DNA of 28,047 nucleotides from DATCVA01 sp036567205 (GTDB taxonomy: Bacteria > Pseudomonadota > Gammaproteobacteria > Burkholderiales > Burkholderiaceae_B), in contig DATCVA010000128.1 in the NCBI GenBank assembly GCA_036567205.1, positions 1 to 28,047 of the forward strand, in the 5' to 3' direction. The notes under the pieces were generated by a model. It was not told the origin of the DNA. It saw only the letters and a list, made by a program, of their open reading frames with translations, and searched no databases. This document shows, piece by piece, positions 15,118-23,572 of the stretch. Position numbers and translations under genes: made by a program. The first letter of the stretch is position 1; every line of letters begins with the position of its first letter.

Positions 15118-15146
15118 ATAATAAGTAGAACACGACGGCACGTCAA
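15118..15146 (-). promoter_or_regulatory. Sigma-70 promoter for the cupin gene
   Basis: On the minus strand TTGACG (15146-15141), a 17-nt spacer and TATTAT (15123-15118) match the consensus at five of six positions each. The -35 begins 1 nt after the transketolase stop. Predicted +1 is near 15111, giving a ~30-nt leader to the GTG start. Confidence 0.75.
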
Positions 15147-15147
15147 C

Positions 15148-17235
15148 TCAGGGCCGGTCGGAGCGACGTGCGATTTGCGCTTTTGCCGCCGCAATGACAT
15201 GGTTCGGTTCGAACCCAAAATGTTTGACGACATCTGTTAGCGGCGCCGACATGCCAAAACTCTTCATTCCCAATATCGCGCCGTTTGTACCGGTATAACG
15301 CTCCCAGCCGAAAGTGGATGCTTCCTCTACCGCGACGCGTGCCTCTATGGACGGAGGCAATACCTGGTTCCGGTATTCCAGGGGCTGTCGTTCGAATAAG
15401 TCCCACGACGGCATGCTTATGACTCGAGCCTTGATACCTTCTGCTTTCAACTGCTCATACGCGGCGATGCACAGGGAGACTTCGCTGCCGGTGGCGATTA
15501 GCAGAACGTCGGGTTGATCGCCCTGGGCATCCGCCAAAATATAAGCGCCTCGCGCCAAACCGTCGGCGCTGGCGTATTTCGAGCGGTCCAGGGTAGGTAC
15601 TGCCTGGCGGGTTAGCACCAGGCAAACGGGGCGATTGGTAAATTGCATGATAAGTCGCCATGCTACGACGACCTCGTTGGCATCGGCCGGACGAATCAAC
15701 GTCATGCCGGGCATTGCCCGGAACGAGGCGAGCTGTTCTATCGGCTGGTGGGTGGGCCCGTCCTCCCCCAGACTGATTGAGTCATGTGTCCAGATGGAGA
15801 TTAGCGGCAGCTCCATCATTGCGCATAATCTAAGTGCTGCGCGGCAGTAGTCGGTAAAAATCAGGAAACTGGACACATAGGGTCTTAAACGCGACAGACT
15901 CATACCGCTGCCGATGGCGCACATGGCATGCTCACGCAGTCCAAAGTGTAAGTTACGTCCGCCATAAGTGGCGCCATGCTCGTGCCCGGGCGGCTGGAAT
16001 TCGCCGAATGCGTCCGCTTTCAGATCAGTCTTGGTCGAGGGGGATAAATCGGCTGATCCGCCTAATAGCCAGGGCACCCGGGCCGCAATGGCATTAAGCA
16101 CCTTAGCGGATGAGTCGCGTGTCGCCATCCCTTTCGGGTCGGCCTCAAAAGATGGCAAGGTGCTGTCCCATCCATCGGGTAACTCCCGTTGTTGCATCTG
16201 ATCAATTTGCCCGGCCAGATCGGGATATTGGGTGCGATAGGCTGCAAAAAGGTTATTCCATTGAGTGTGCGCGGCTGTTCCGCGCTCACCAAACTGACTT
16301 GCGAAATGCTCTTTTACGCCATCAGGGATGTCAAAGTGGGTGTCGGGGTTGCAATCGTAAAATTGTTTGGCTAGCCGTACTTCTTCAACGCCCAGCGGTT
16401 CTCCGTGTGCTTCGCGAGTGTCTTGCTTGTGCGGCGCCCCGTAGCCGATATGGCTGATAACTATGATCAGGGTAGGGGATCCGACATTATCCAGAAAGGC
16501 CTGATAGGCAGTGCTCAGTTGCGTTAAATCGTTGGCGTCGCTTACTTGTTCGACTTTCCAGCCGCAGGCCGCAAAGCGGGCTGCAACGTTTTCAGTAAAG
16601 GTAAGGCTGGTCGAGCCTTCGATAGAGATATGGTTGCTGTCGTAGATCCAGCACAGATTGGATAGCTTTAGATGTCCTGCCAGCGATGCGGCTTCGTTGC
16701 TAATTCCTTCCATCAGATCGCCATCACTGCATAATGCATAAATATTATGATTAAACAGCTCGTAGCCCGGGCGGTTATAAGTTGCGGCCAGCCAGCGTTG
16801 CGCAATGGCCATTCCGACGCTGGTCGCCGCCCCTTGTCCCAATGGACCGGTGGTGGTTTCTACCCCTGCCGTCCATCCGTGTTCTGGGTGGCCAGTGCAT
16901 CGGCTGCCTGCCTGCCGAAAAGATTTCAGATCATCCATGGTTACGGCCAAGTGTTCGCCCGGCGGATAGCTGGAACCCCTGGCTTTGACGCCGCACAGAT
17001 GCAATAAGCTATACAACAGGGCGCAGGCGTGGCCGGCCGACAGTACAAAGCGGTCTCGGTTCGGCCAGTCAGTATCTTCAGGGTCGTAACACAGAAAGCG
17101 TTGCCACAGGCAGTAAGCCATGGGTGCCGCACCCATGGGCGTGCCCGGGTGGCCGGATTGCGCTTTCTGAACGGCGTCGATAGAAAGCGTACGCAAGGTG
17201 TTGATGCACCGTAGGTCGACAGGGTCTTGTTTCAT
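15148..17235 (-). CDS. tkt: Transketolase
   Basis: 695 residues, typical for the family. The thiamine diphosphate motif SDGDLMEGISNEAASLAGH (170-188) and N201, the early SGHPGTPMGAAP block (27-38) and the catalytic glutamate E435 in GLREHAM are present. It moves two-carbon units between pentose, hexose, triose and tetrose phosphates. Last of five pentose phosphate genes on this strand; a 62-nt gap with two hairpins separates it from pgi. The ATG has TGGAG nine nt upstream. Dihydroxyacetone synthase is a homologous alternative but the context favours transketolase. Confidence 0.95.
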   Translation of the reverse strand: MKQDPVDLRCINTLRTLSIDAVQKAQSGHPGTPMGAAPMAYCLWQRFLCYDPEDTDWPNRDRFVLSAGHACALLYSLLHLCGVKARGSSYPPGEHLAVTMDDLKSFRQAGSRCTGHPEHGWTAGVETTTGPLGQGAATSVGMAIAQRWLAATYNRPGYELFNHNIYALCSDGDLMEGISNEAASLAGHLKLSNLCWIYDSNHISIEGSTSLTFTENVAARFAACGWKVEQVSDANDLTQLSTAYQAFLDNVGSPTLIIVISHIGYGAPHKQDTREAHGEPLGVEEVRLAKQFYDCNPDTHFDIPDGVKEHFASQFGERGTAAHTQWNNLFAAYRTQYPDLAGQIDQMQQRELPDGWDSTLPSFEADPKGMATRDSSAKVLNAIAARVPWLLGGSADLSPSTKTDLKADAFGEFQPPGHEHGATYGGRNLHFGLREHAMCAIGSGMSLSRLRPYVSSFLIFTDYCRAALRLCAMMELPLISIWTHDSISLGEDGPTHQPIEQLASFRAMPGMTLIRPADANEVVVAWRLIMQFTNRPVCLVLTRQAVPTLDRSKYASADGLARGAYILADAQGDQPDVLLIATGSEVSLCIAAYEQLKAEGIKARVISMPSWDLFERQPLEYRNQVLPPSIEARVAVEEASTFGWERYTGTNGAILGMKSFGMSAPLTDVVKHFGFEPNHVIAAAKAQIARRSDRP

Positions 17236-17248
17236 GGAGCTTTACTCC

Positions 17249-17285
17249 AGTTGGTTGTGCCAACTCCACATACCGCCCCAGGCGG
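17249..17285 (-). other. Two hairpins in the pgi-tkt intercistronic gap
   Basis: AGTTGG/CCAACT (17249-17254, 17260-17265) and CCGCC/GGCGG (17273-17277, 17281-17285) are perfect stems within 62 nt. In the minus-strand transcript the first-transcribed is the GC stem after the pgi stop, and the second ends just before the tkt ribosome site. They may act in mRNA processing, partial termination or translation control of tkt. Confidence 0.5.
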
Positions 17286-17297
17286 CTATGAATTGCT

Positions 17298-18944
17298 TTA
17301 AGAACTTCTAAACTGCCGGTAATACTGAATCAAAGCATTGGTTGAGCTGTCATGACCGAGCACAGGCGTTTTAGCGCTCTGTAATTCAGGCAGCGTCCGC
17401 TCAGCAAGCGCCTTGCCCAGTTCTACGCCCCATTGATCGAACGAGTCTATATTCCAGATAACGCCTTGCGTAAACACGCTGTGTTCGTAAAGCGCCACCA
17501 GGCCGCCCAAAGTTTCGGGCGTCAACCGTTGCGCCAGCAAGGTATTGGTGGGCCGGTTGCCTTCAAAAGTACGATGCGGAGCCAACCAGCCTGACGCCCC
17601 TTGCGCTTTGACTTCTTCCCTGGTTTTACCAAAGGCCAGGGCTTCGGTCTGGGCAAACAGATTGGCCATCAGTAAGTCATGATGGTTGCCCAGCGGATTC
17701 AACGTTTGGCAAAAACCAATAAAATCGCAGGGGATGAATCTGGTTCCCTGATGGATAAGCTGATAGAACGAATGCTGTCCATTAGTGCCGGGTTCTCCCC
17801 AATAAACGGGCCCTGTCTGATAATCAACCGGTATGCCATCGAGCGTGACATGCTTGCCATTGCTTTCCATTGTCAATTGCTGAAGATAGGCGGGGAAGCG
17901 CTTCAGGTATTGCTCGTAGGGCAACACCGCGACAGTTTGAGCATTAAAGAAGTTGACGTTCCAGATGGACAAGAGGGCCATCAATACCGGCAGGTTTTGT
18001 TCGAAAGGCGCTGTGCGAAAGTGTTGATCCATGGCGTGAAACCCAGACAGCATGGCATGAAAATTTTCCGCCCCGATCGCCAGCATGGTTGACAACCCTA
18101 TAGCCGAGTCCATTGAGTACCGCCCGCCGTCCCAATCCCATAAGCTGAACATATTGTTTGCGTCGATCCCGAACTTGGCAACTCCTTCGGTGTTGGTGGA
18201 AACGGCCACAAAATGCCGGGCTACCGCCCGCTCGTCGCCCAGTTGATTCAGTAGCCAAGTGCGGGCGGCAAGAGCATTGCTTAAAGTTTCTGTGGTTTTG
18301 AATGTCTTGGAGCAAACGATAAATAGGGTTTCGTCCGCCCGTAGTCCACAAGTGGCTTCGATGAAGTCAGTGCCGTCTATGTTGGAGATAAAGCGAAAAT
18401 TAATATTTCGACGACTGTAATGGCGTAAGGCCTCATAGGCCATAACAGGCCCCAGATCTGAGCCGCCGATGCCTATATTAATCACGTTTCTAATGGGTAG
18501 CCCCGTGTGGCCCAGCCATTCGTGGTTATGAATTTTCCGTGTGAAATCGGACATTTTGGCAAGCACGGCATGAACTTCCTGAACGACATCAATGCCGTCT
18601 ACGGTGATTTCCTGCTCTTTGGGCGCGCGAAGCGCCGTATGAAGCACGGCACGCTGTTCCGTCACGTTCATTTTTTGGCCGGTGAACATCAGTTCGATGT
18701 GTTCGCGCAATTTGCATTCCTGCGCTAGCCGGACGAGCAGTTCGATTGTTTCGTCGATGATGCGGTTCTTTGAGTAATCCAGATAAAATCCGCAAGCTTG
18801 CATAGTCAGCCGTTGACCTCGCTGCGGGTCGCTGGCAAAGAGCTGCCGCAGGTGCAGCGGCCGGATCTTCTCGTAATGCTCCTGTAGTGCCGTCCAGGCC
18901 GGACGTGCTGTCAGCAGCGGTTGGGCGCCAGATGGTTCAACCAT
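17298..18944 (-). CDS. pgi: Glucose-6-phosphate isomerase
   Basis: 548 residues, the standard bacterial length. Signatures: INIGIGGSDLGP (156-166), VCSKTFKTTET (210-220), GEPGTNGQHSFYQLIHQGT (383-401, catalytic E384) and SFDQWGVELGK (501-511, K511); the ring-opening His lies in NHHDLL (420-425). It interconverts glucose 6-phosphate and fructose 6-phosphate. Beside zwf, tal and tkt its likely job is to return fructose 6-phosphate to the oxidative branch. RBS AAGGA precedes the ATG; 25 nt separate it from tal. Confidence 0.97.
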   Translation of the reverse strand: MVEPSGAQPLLTARPAWTALQEHYEKIRPLHLRQLFASDPQRGQRLTMQACGFYLDYSKNRIIDETIELLVRLAQECKLREHIELMFTGQKMNVTEQRAVLHTALRAPKEQEITVDGIDVVQEVHAVLAKMSDFTRKIHNHEWLGHTGLPIRNVINIGIGGSDLGPVMAYEALRHYSRRNINFRFISNIDGTDFIEATCGLRADETLFIVCSKTFKTTETLSNALAARTWLLNQLGDERAVARHFVAVSTNTEGVAKFGIDANNMFSLWDWDGGRYSMDSAIGLSTMLAIGAENFHAMLSGFHAMDQHFRTAPFEQNLPVLMALLSIWNVNFFNAQTVAVLPYEQYLKRFPAYLQQLTMESNGKHVTLDGIPVDYQTGPVYWGEPGTNGQHSFYQLIHQGTRFIPCDFIGFCQTLNPLGNHHDLLMANLFAQTEALAFGKTREEVKAQGASGWLAPHRTFEGNRPTNTLLAQRLTPETLGGLVALYEHSVFTQGVIWNIDSFDQWGVELGKALAERTLPELQSAKTPVLGHDSSTNALIQYYRQFRSS

Positions 18945-18969
18945 GATTCGCCGTCCTTATCAGTTTTGC

Positions 18970-20046
18970 TTATTTAGCCGATTGCCTTTTTGATGCGATA
19001 GCGCTTAGCAGGTCAGCCCAGGACTTGCTGAATGATTGCGCTCCCTTCACTTGGAGCTGGGCGGCCAGTTCAGGAATATCGACGCCCTGCGAAGCGAAGT
19101 CGGCAAGTATGGATTCGGCATCGCCGCCGTCTTCGCGCATAGCGCCGCGTAGCTGCCCTTGTACCGAGAAGTTTTGCAGTGTTTTTTCAGGCATGGTGTT
19201 AATGGTGTTTGGGGCAGCCAGGGCTTCTATGTAATAACTTTCCGATAGTTGTGGGTCTTTCACTCCTGTGCTGGCCCACAGCAAACGTTGGGGTAGGGCG
19301 CCAGCATTTAACAATTTATGCCATTCCCCGGACGCGAACCGTTCGAGGTAAGTTTTATAGGTCTGATTGGCAACGGCGATGCCCAATCGATTGGCAAGGG
19401 CCGGGGCCACTTTGCCCGCGACAGCTTTGTCCCAACGGCTAATAAAGATCGAGGCTACCGAGTGAACCTTGGGGTCGAGACTCGCATCGATTCTGCGTTG
19501 AATACCGCGCCAATATGCATTGGCCGCCGCTACATACTGTTCGCGCGAGAACAATAATGTGACGTTTACCGGTACCCCGGCGTAGATAGATTCCTCGATG
19601 GCCCGGACGCCTGCCGGCGTGCCGGGGATTTTAATGAAGATATTCGCGCATTGCGCCAAGGCATGTAATCGCCTGGCTTCTTTGACCGTGCCCGCAGCGT
19701 CGTCGGCCAGCAAAGGCGAAACCTCGAGGGAAACCCACCCATCAATCCCGTTCGTGGCGTCATGTACGGGACGAAATAGGGCAGCGGCTCGCCGCAGGTC
19801 TTCCAGCGCCAGTTCAAGAAAAAGCGCTTCATCGGATTTATGTTGTCTGGATTTTTCAATAATGGCGTGATCGTAGGATTGGGTAGTACGTATTGCCTGA
19901 TCGAAAATAGTGGGATTGGATGTTAGGCCGGTAACGGACAATTCTTCGCAATAGCGCTCAAGAGTGCCGTTATCGAGCATTTCGCGAGTAATGGTGTCGA
20001 GCCAAAGACTTTGTCCAAGTTTATGCAGTTCAGCCGTGGGTTTCAT
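18970..20046 (-). CDS. tal: Transaldolase
   Basis: 358 residues. Has LWLDTITREML with D18, the TGLTSNPTIFDQAI block (39-52), and the Schiff-base lysine K139 in NIFIKIPGTPAG. Length and the SQSYDHAI-like and WASTGVKDP (around 265) segments suggest the longer transaldolase subgroup that is fused or linked to pgi in several bacteria. It exchanges a dihydroxyacetone unit between sedoheptulose 7-phosphate and glyceraldehyde 3-phosphate. The ATG at 20046 has GAGAGG five nt upstream; a GTG six bases earlier is in frame but poorly placed. Third gene of the operon, 26 nt after zwf. Confidence 0.93.
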   Translation of the reverse strand: MKPTAELHKLGQSLWLDTITREMLDNGTLERYCEELSVTGLTSNPTIFDQAIRTTQSYDHAIIEKSRQHKSDEALFLELALEDLRRAAALFRPVHDATNGIDGWVSLEVSPLLADDAAGTVKEARRLHALAQCANIFIKIPGTPAGVRAIEESIYAGVPVNVTLLFSREQYVAAANAYWRGIQRRIDASLDPKVHSVASIFISRWDKAVAGKVAPALANRLGIAVANQTYKTYLERFASGEWHKLLNAGALPQRLLWASTGVKDPQLSESYYIEALAAPNTINTMPEKTLQNFSVQGQLRGAMREDGGDAESILADFASQGVDIPELAAQLQVKGAQSFSKSWADLLSAIASKRQSAK

Positions 20047-20072
20047 GAACACCTCTCAAAATAGATTTTTCG

Positions 20073-21473
20073 TTAGCCGTTGCCGCCGCAGTCATCCTCG
20101 ACTGGCGCGGGATTACGCCAGCCGCCGTCGCTTTGCATTATTTGTTCCGCTTCGGGCGGACCCCAGGTGTGCGGTTCATATATTTTTACAGGGACTGTGT
20201 CGCCCAGGATGGGGGTTACGATGCGCCATGCCGCTTCAATGCTGTCGTATCTGGCAAATAGCGAGGCATTGCCCTGGATGGCATCACCCAGCAGCCGCTC
20301 GTAGGGAGACATGTCTTCAACCGACTCCTGGCAGACAACCAGCTCTACGCTTTCGCCGATCATGGCCGCGCCGGGTTTTTTAACCCGGGTACCTACCGAT
20401 ATGACGACTTCCGGGCTGATCCGGAAGCGAAAATAATTAGTCTGTCCGGAGGCCGCAGCATCGAAAATAACGCGTGCTGGCGGTTTAAGTCTTACCAGCA
20501 CTTCGGTGCCCGTGACGGGCAGCTGTTTGCCTGTCCGGATGTAAAAGGGGACGCCCGACCAGCGTTTGTTGTCGATGTGTAAGCAAAAGGCGACGAAGGT
20601 TTCAACCTGGGAGCCAGGCGCGACGCCGGCCACGTCACGATATCCGCGAAACTGGCCTCGTACGGTATCGGCCGGCAAAATCGGCCGCATGGCTTCGAAG
20701 ACCTGGAACTTCGCGTCGCGTATGGCTTCAGAATTCTTGTCGGCAGGCAGGTCGGTGGTCAGCAGCGATAATATTTGCAGTAAATGGTTCTGGACAACGT
20801 CGCGAACGGCTCCTACCTTGTCGTAAAAGCCTCCGCGCCCTTGTACGCCAAACGCTTCGGCCATGGTGATTTGAACGCTGGATATGAAATCGCGGTTCCA
20901 GATCGGCTCGAGAAAAGAGTTGGCGAAGCGAAAATACAGCAGATTCTGAACCGGCTCCTTACCCAGGAAATGATCGATACGAAAGATAGCTTCAGCAGGA
21001 AACGCCTGCAGGAGTAATTCGTTAAGGGCCTTGGCGCTGGACAAGTCGCGTCCAAAAGGTTTTTCTACAACGACTCTTGCGTTCCGGGCGCATCCGTGCC
21101 GGGTCAGTCCTTTGATGACGGGCGAGAACATTTCAGGAGGGATGGCGAGATAGAACAGGGGGGATTGCGCCTTGCCGAGTTCTTGCCGAAGGTATGTATA
21201 GGTGGACTCGTCGCCGTAATCGCCGCTGATATACCGAAGCTGGCTTGCCAGCTTTTTGAATGCCCGGGGATCCAGTGTGCTGTGCGTTTCAATACTGTTG
21301 CGTGCACGCTCGATAAACTGATCGCGATTCCAGGCAGACCTGCTTAAGCCTATAACCGGTATGTTCAGCTGATCCCGACGGGCCATGGCCTGTAATGCGG
21401 GAAAGATTTTTTTGTACGCAAGATCGCCGGTAGCGCCGAAAAAAACGAATGCATCGGATTGGGAGCCGGACAT
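20073..21473 (-). CDS. zwf: Glucose-6-phosphate 1-dehydrogenase
   Basis: 466 residues. Rossmann start FGATGDLAYKKIFPAL (12-27), EKPFG (137-141), active-site RIDHFLGKEPVQN (165-177: D167, H168, K172) and the catalytic base H230 in QNHLLQ. It oxidises glucose 6-phosphate to 6-phosphoglucono-lactone and reduces NAD(P)+. Lysines rather than an arginine sit in the AYKK segment that contacts the 2'-phosphate, so cofactor choice is not fixed by sequence. ATG at 21473 has AGGGGA seven nt upstream and starts 2 nt after the gnd stop; a TTG at 21479 is the less likely start. Confidence 0.96.
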   Translation of the reverse strand: MSGSQSDAFVFFGATGDLAYKKIFPALQAMARRDQLNIPVIGLSRSAWNRDQFIERARNSIETHSTLDPRAFKKLASQLRYISGDYGDESTYTYLRQELGKAQSPLFYLAIPPEMFSPVIKGLTRHGCARNARVVVEKPFGRDLSSAKALNELLLQAFPAEAIFRIDHFLGKEPVQNLLYFRFANSFLEPIWNRDFISSVQITMAEAFGVQGRGGFYDKVGAVRDVVQNHLLQILSLLTTDLPADKNSEAIRDAKFQVFEAMRPILPADTVRGQFRGYRDVAGVAPGSQVETFVAFCLHIDNKRWSGVPFYIRTGKQLPVTGTEVLVRLKPPARVIFDAAASGQTNYFRFRISPEVVISVGTRVKKPGAAMIGESVELVVCQESVEDMSPYERLLGDAIQGNASLFARYDSIEAAWRIVTPILGDTVPVKIYEPHTWGPPEAEQIMQSDGGWRNPAPVEDDCGGNG

Positions 21474-21475
21474 AC

Positions 21476-22504
21476 TCAATCCCCTGACTCAGAGTGTGGT
21501 TTTTCGATGTGCCCGCCAAACTGGTGCCGCATTGCGGAAAGTATTTTGTTGGCGAAGTCTGCGCCGCCACGGGAGCTGAATCGGGCATAAAGCGCTGCGC
21601 TTAATACAGGGACCGGCACGGCTTCGTCGATGGCGGCCATAATGGTCCAGCGCCCTTCGCCGGAATCGGATACCCGACCTTCGTATTGCCGCAGCGTCGG
21701 GTCGGTTTGAAGAGCGCTGGCCGTGAGGTCCAGCAACCACGAACCAATAACGCTGCCATGCCGCCAGAGTTCGGCGATCTGGGGCAAGTCAAATGTATAT
21801 TGATAGAACTCGGGGTTGCGAAGCGGGGTGGTTTCGGCGTCGGCATTTTCTTCGCCGGAGCCTATGTTGGCGTTGTGCAGAATATTCAGTCCCTCTGCAT
21901 AGGCGGCCATAATTCCGTATTCGATGCCGTTATGGATCATTTTTACGAAATGACCGGCGCCGTGCGGTCCGCAATGCAGGTATCCCAACTCTGCTGTACT
22001 GCTTTGTTTATTGGCCTCTGAGTCGCTGGCTGCCGTATTCGCGCCAGGCGCCAGTGCGGCAAAAACAGGAGTCAAATGCCGCACAATATCGACTTCTCCG
22101 CCTATCATCAGGCAATAGCCGCGTTCCAGCCCAAAAACCCCGCCGCTGGTTCCGATATCGAGGTAGTGGATTTTTTTTGACTGCAGATCGAAGCTACGCC
22201 GGATGTCGTCGCGGTAGTATGAATTGCCTCCGTCAATAACGATGTCGCCGGGATCGAGCAATGCGGCAAGTTTTTGCAGCTCCTGGTCTACCGCCGCGGC
22301 GGGCAACATTAGCCATACTGCACGCGGCCTGGAAAGCAAGGAAACAAAGGTTTCAAGTTCGCACGTGCCCACAGCGCCTGATTGCTGCAGCTTTGCAACC
22401 GCTGCGGCATGAATGTCATATACAACACATTCATGGCCTTGCTTCATAAGGCGTCGCGCCATGTCGCTACCCATGCGCCCTAGTCCGATCATGCCAAGCT
22501 GCAT
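21476..22504 (-). CDS. gnd: 6-phosphogluconate dehydrogenase, decarboxylating, short NAD-type
   Basis: 342 residues, the short form (E. coli Gnd is 468). GLGRMGSDMARRL (7-19) starts the Rossmann fold and strand 2 ends in VVYD with D30. An acidic residue there favours NAD+; NADP+ enzymes have an Asn-Arg-Thr motif. DGGNSYYRDD, GTSGGVFGLERG and the catalytic HFVKMIHNGIEYG block are present. It converts 6-phosphogluconate to ribulose 5-phosphate and CO2. First gene of the gnd-zwf-tal-pgi-tkt operon, with GAGAGG before the ATG and a perfect palindrome 35 nt upstream. The gluconolactonase gene between zwf and gnd steps is missing here. Confidence 0.93.
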   Translation of the reverse strand: MQLGMIGLGRMGSDMARRLMKQGHECVVYDIHAAAVAKLQQSGAVGTCELETFVSLLSRPRAVWLMLPAAAVDQELQKLAALLDPGDIVIDGGNSYYRDDIRRSFDLQSKKIHYLDIGTSGGVFGLERGYCLMIGGEVDIVRHLTPVFAALAPGANTAASDSEANKQSSTAELGYLHCGPHGAGHFVKMIHNGIEYGIMAAYAEGLNILHNANIGSGEENADAETTPLRNPEFYQYTFDLPQIAELWRHGSVIGSWLLDLTASALQTDPTLRQYEGRVSDSGEGRWTIMAAIDEAVPVPVLSAALYARFSSRGGADFANKILSAMRHQFGGHIEKPHSESGD

Positions 22505-22538
22505 CGTGCACCTCTCTGGAGGTAGTTAAGATATCAAG

Positions 22539-22555
22539 GTCTACTTTAAGTAGAC
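22539..22555. promoter_or_regulatory. Perfect 17-bp palindrome upstream of gnd, candidate operator
   Basis: GTCTACTT-T-AAGTAGAC is a perfect dyad with one central base, lying 35-51 nt before the gnd ATG. Length and form suit a GntR-, LacI- or RpiR-type repressor. It does not match the HexR consensus (TGTARTWWWATYACA) well. No T-run follows, so it is not a typical terminator. No clear -35/-10 pair is visible next to it. Confidence 0.6.
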
Positions 22556-22577
22556 AGCGTCCTCTATGGTTAGTTTC

Positions 22578-22730
22578 TTATAGGTAATACTTATACCCCG
22601 TGTTGATCCATTGGAGTTGAGGGCTGGGTTTCAAGTCCAGGGCAATAACAGTGTCGCCCCGCTCGGCAAGGGTTTTGGTTAACGCCACGCCAAGAAAACC
22701 TGCTGCGCCGGTGATCAGAATTTTCAACAT
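22578..22730 (-). pseudogene. Remnant of an NAD-dependent epimerase/dehydratase gene (50 codons)
   Basis: A 50-codon frame opens with MLKILITGAAGFLGVAL, the NAD-binding GxxGxxG of extended short-chain dehydrogenases, and reaches the end of strand 2 (VIALDLK, Asp for NAD+). It then runs into unrelated residues and a TAA. A full gene would need ~300 codons, but gnd starts only 73 nt downstream. AAGGA lies seven nt before its ATG and it starts 35 nt after the metallophosphoesterase stop, so the start of a once longer gene survives. UDP-sugar epimerases or DenD-like dehydrogenases are possible parents. It could still be translated. Confidence 0.8.
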
Positions 22731-22765
22731 GGGTCGGTCCTTTTAGCTGTGTTGATTCTTTCAGA

Positions 22766-23572
22766 TTAATCCTCGATTGGGGTGATATCAATAACGCAAG
22801 TCCATTGGAAAGCGGGGTTTTCGAAAACCAGGTCTCGAGCTTTGTTGGCCGCGTGCTTATCGTAGGCATAACCCCGCGGATTGGCCACAACCCGGCATTT
22901 GCCGACATGGTAGTCAAATGAATCATGAACGTGCCCATGAAACCAGAAGTCCGCCTGAGCGACCAGCGTGCCAAGGTTGCTTACAAACGCGGCAGTGATG
23001 GGGTCTTTACTGTGACGCGAATGAATTGAAAGAGGGTGCGGCGCGTGATGCGTAATGACGACCGTTTTACCGGCATACGGCTTGTTGAGTTCCCGCTGAA
23101 GCCAGGCGCGCGATTGCATATGTTCTGCCAGAGCTGCAGCCGCGGTAAACGGCCTGGCGTTGTATGAGATTGCCTGATGATCTTTCAGTGCGTTTTGCGC
23201 CGCTTGCATTAACTGCTGCTGGCTCCATTGCGGAAAGAGTCGATAGTCGGTCCAAAGTGTGGCTCCCAGGAAACGAGTGCCGGCCAACTTGATCGCGCAG
23301 TTGTCAAGAAAATGCACTGCGGTGCCGGCCGCGGCACTCTTCAGGTCCAGCCGGGTTTGCTGAAGTTCGTGATGATAAAACTCATGATTTCCGCCCAGAT
23401 ATAGCACGGGTACCGGCCAGCTTTTAAATAATTGAATGGCTTGAGTTCCGTTGGCAATATCGCCGGCCAGAACAAGGGCATCAGCGCCGTCTGCAGGCGT
23501 TATCAGGCGCTCTCCGGGGAATGCCCGCTGCAGATGCTCAAGGTGTAAGTCAGAAGCCAATTGAATCCGCAT
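22766..23572 (-). CDS. Calcineurin-like metallophosphoesterase
   Basis: 268 residues. The full set of dimetal motifs is present: D8/H10 in ASDLHLEH, GDIA (D38), GNHEFY (61-66), THHAPH and GHVHDSFDY. Such enzymes cleave phosphomonoesters or diesters; the substrate cannot be inferred. No signal peptide, so cytoplasmic. It is upstream of the dehydrogenase remnant and the pentose phosphate operon in the same direction and may be cotranscribed. It diverges from the glucokinase gene. Confidence 0.88.
   Translation of the reverse strand: MRIQLASDLHLEHLQRAFPGERLITPADGADALVLAGDIANGTQAIQLFKSWPVPVLYLGGNHEFYHHELQQTRLDLKSAAAGTAVHFLDNCAIKLAGTRFLGATLWTDYRLFPQWSQQQLMQAAQNALKDHQAISYNARPFTAAAALAEHMQSRAWLQRELNKPYAGKTVVITHHAPHPLSIHSRHSKDPITAAFVSNLGTLVAQADFWFHGHVHDSFDYHVGKCRVVANPRGYAYDKHAANKARDLVFENPAFQWTCVIDITPIED

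Noticed and set aside
15081..15233. N-terminal extension of the cupin protein
   Set aside because: It overlaps the transketolase gene and spans a strong promoter; the GTG at 15080 has AGGAG.
22539..22555. Palindrome read as a HexR site
   Set aside because: The half-sites do not match TGTARTWWWATYACA; left as an unassigned operator.
22591..22974. 127-codon minus-strand frame across the phosphoesterase end and the gap
   Set aside because: Wrong frame for both; the real content is the phosphoesterase C-terminus and the 50-codon dehydrogenase remnant.
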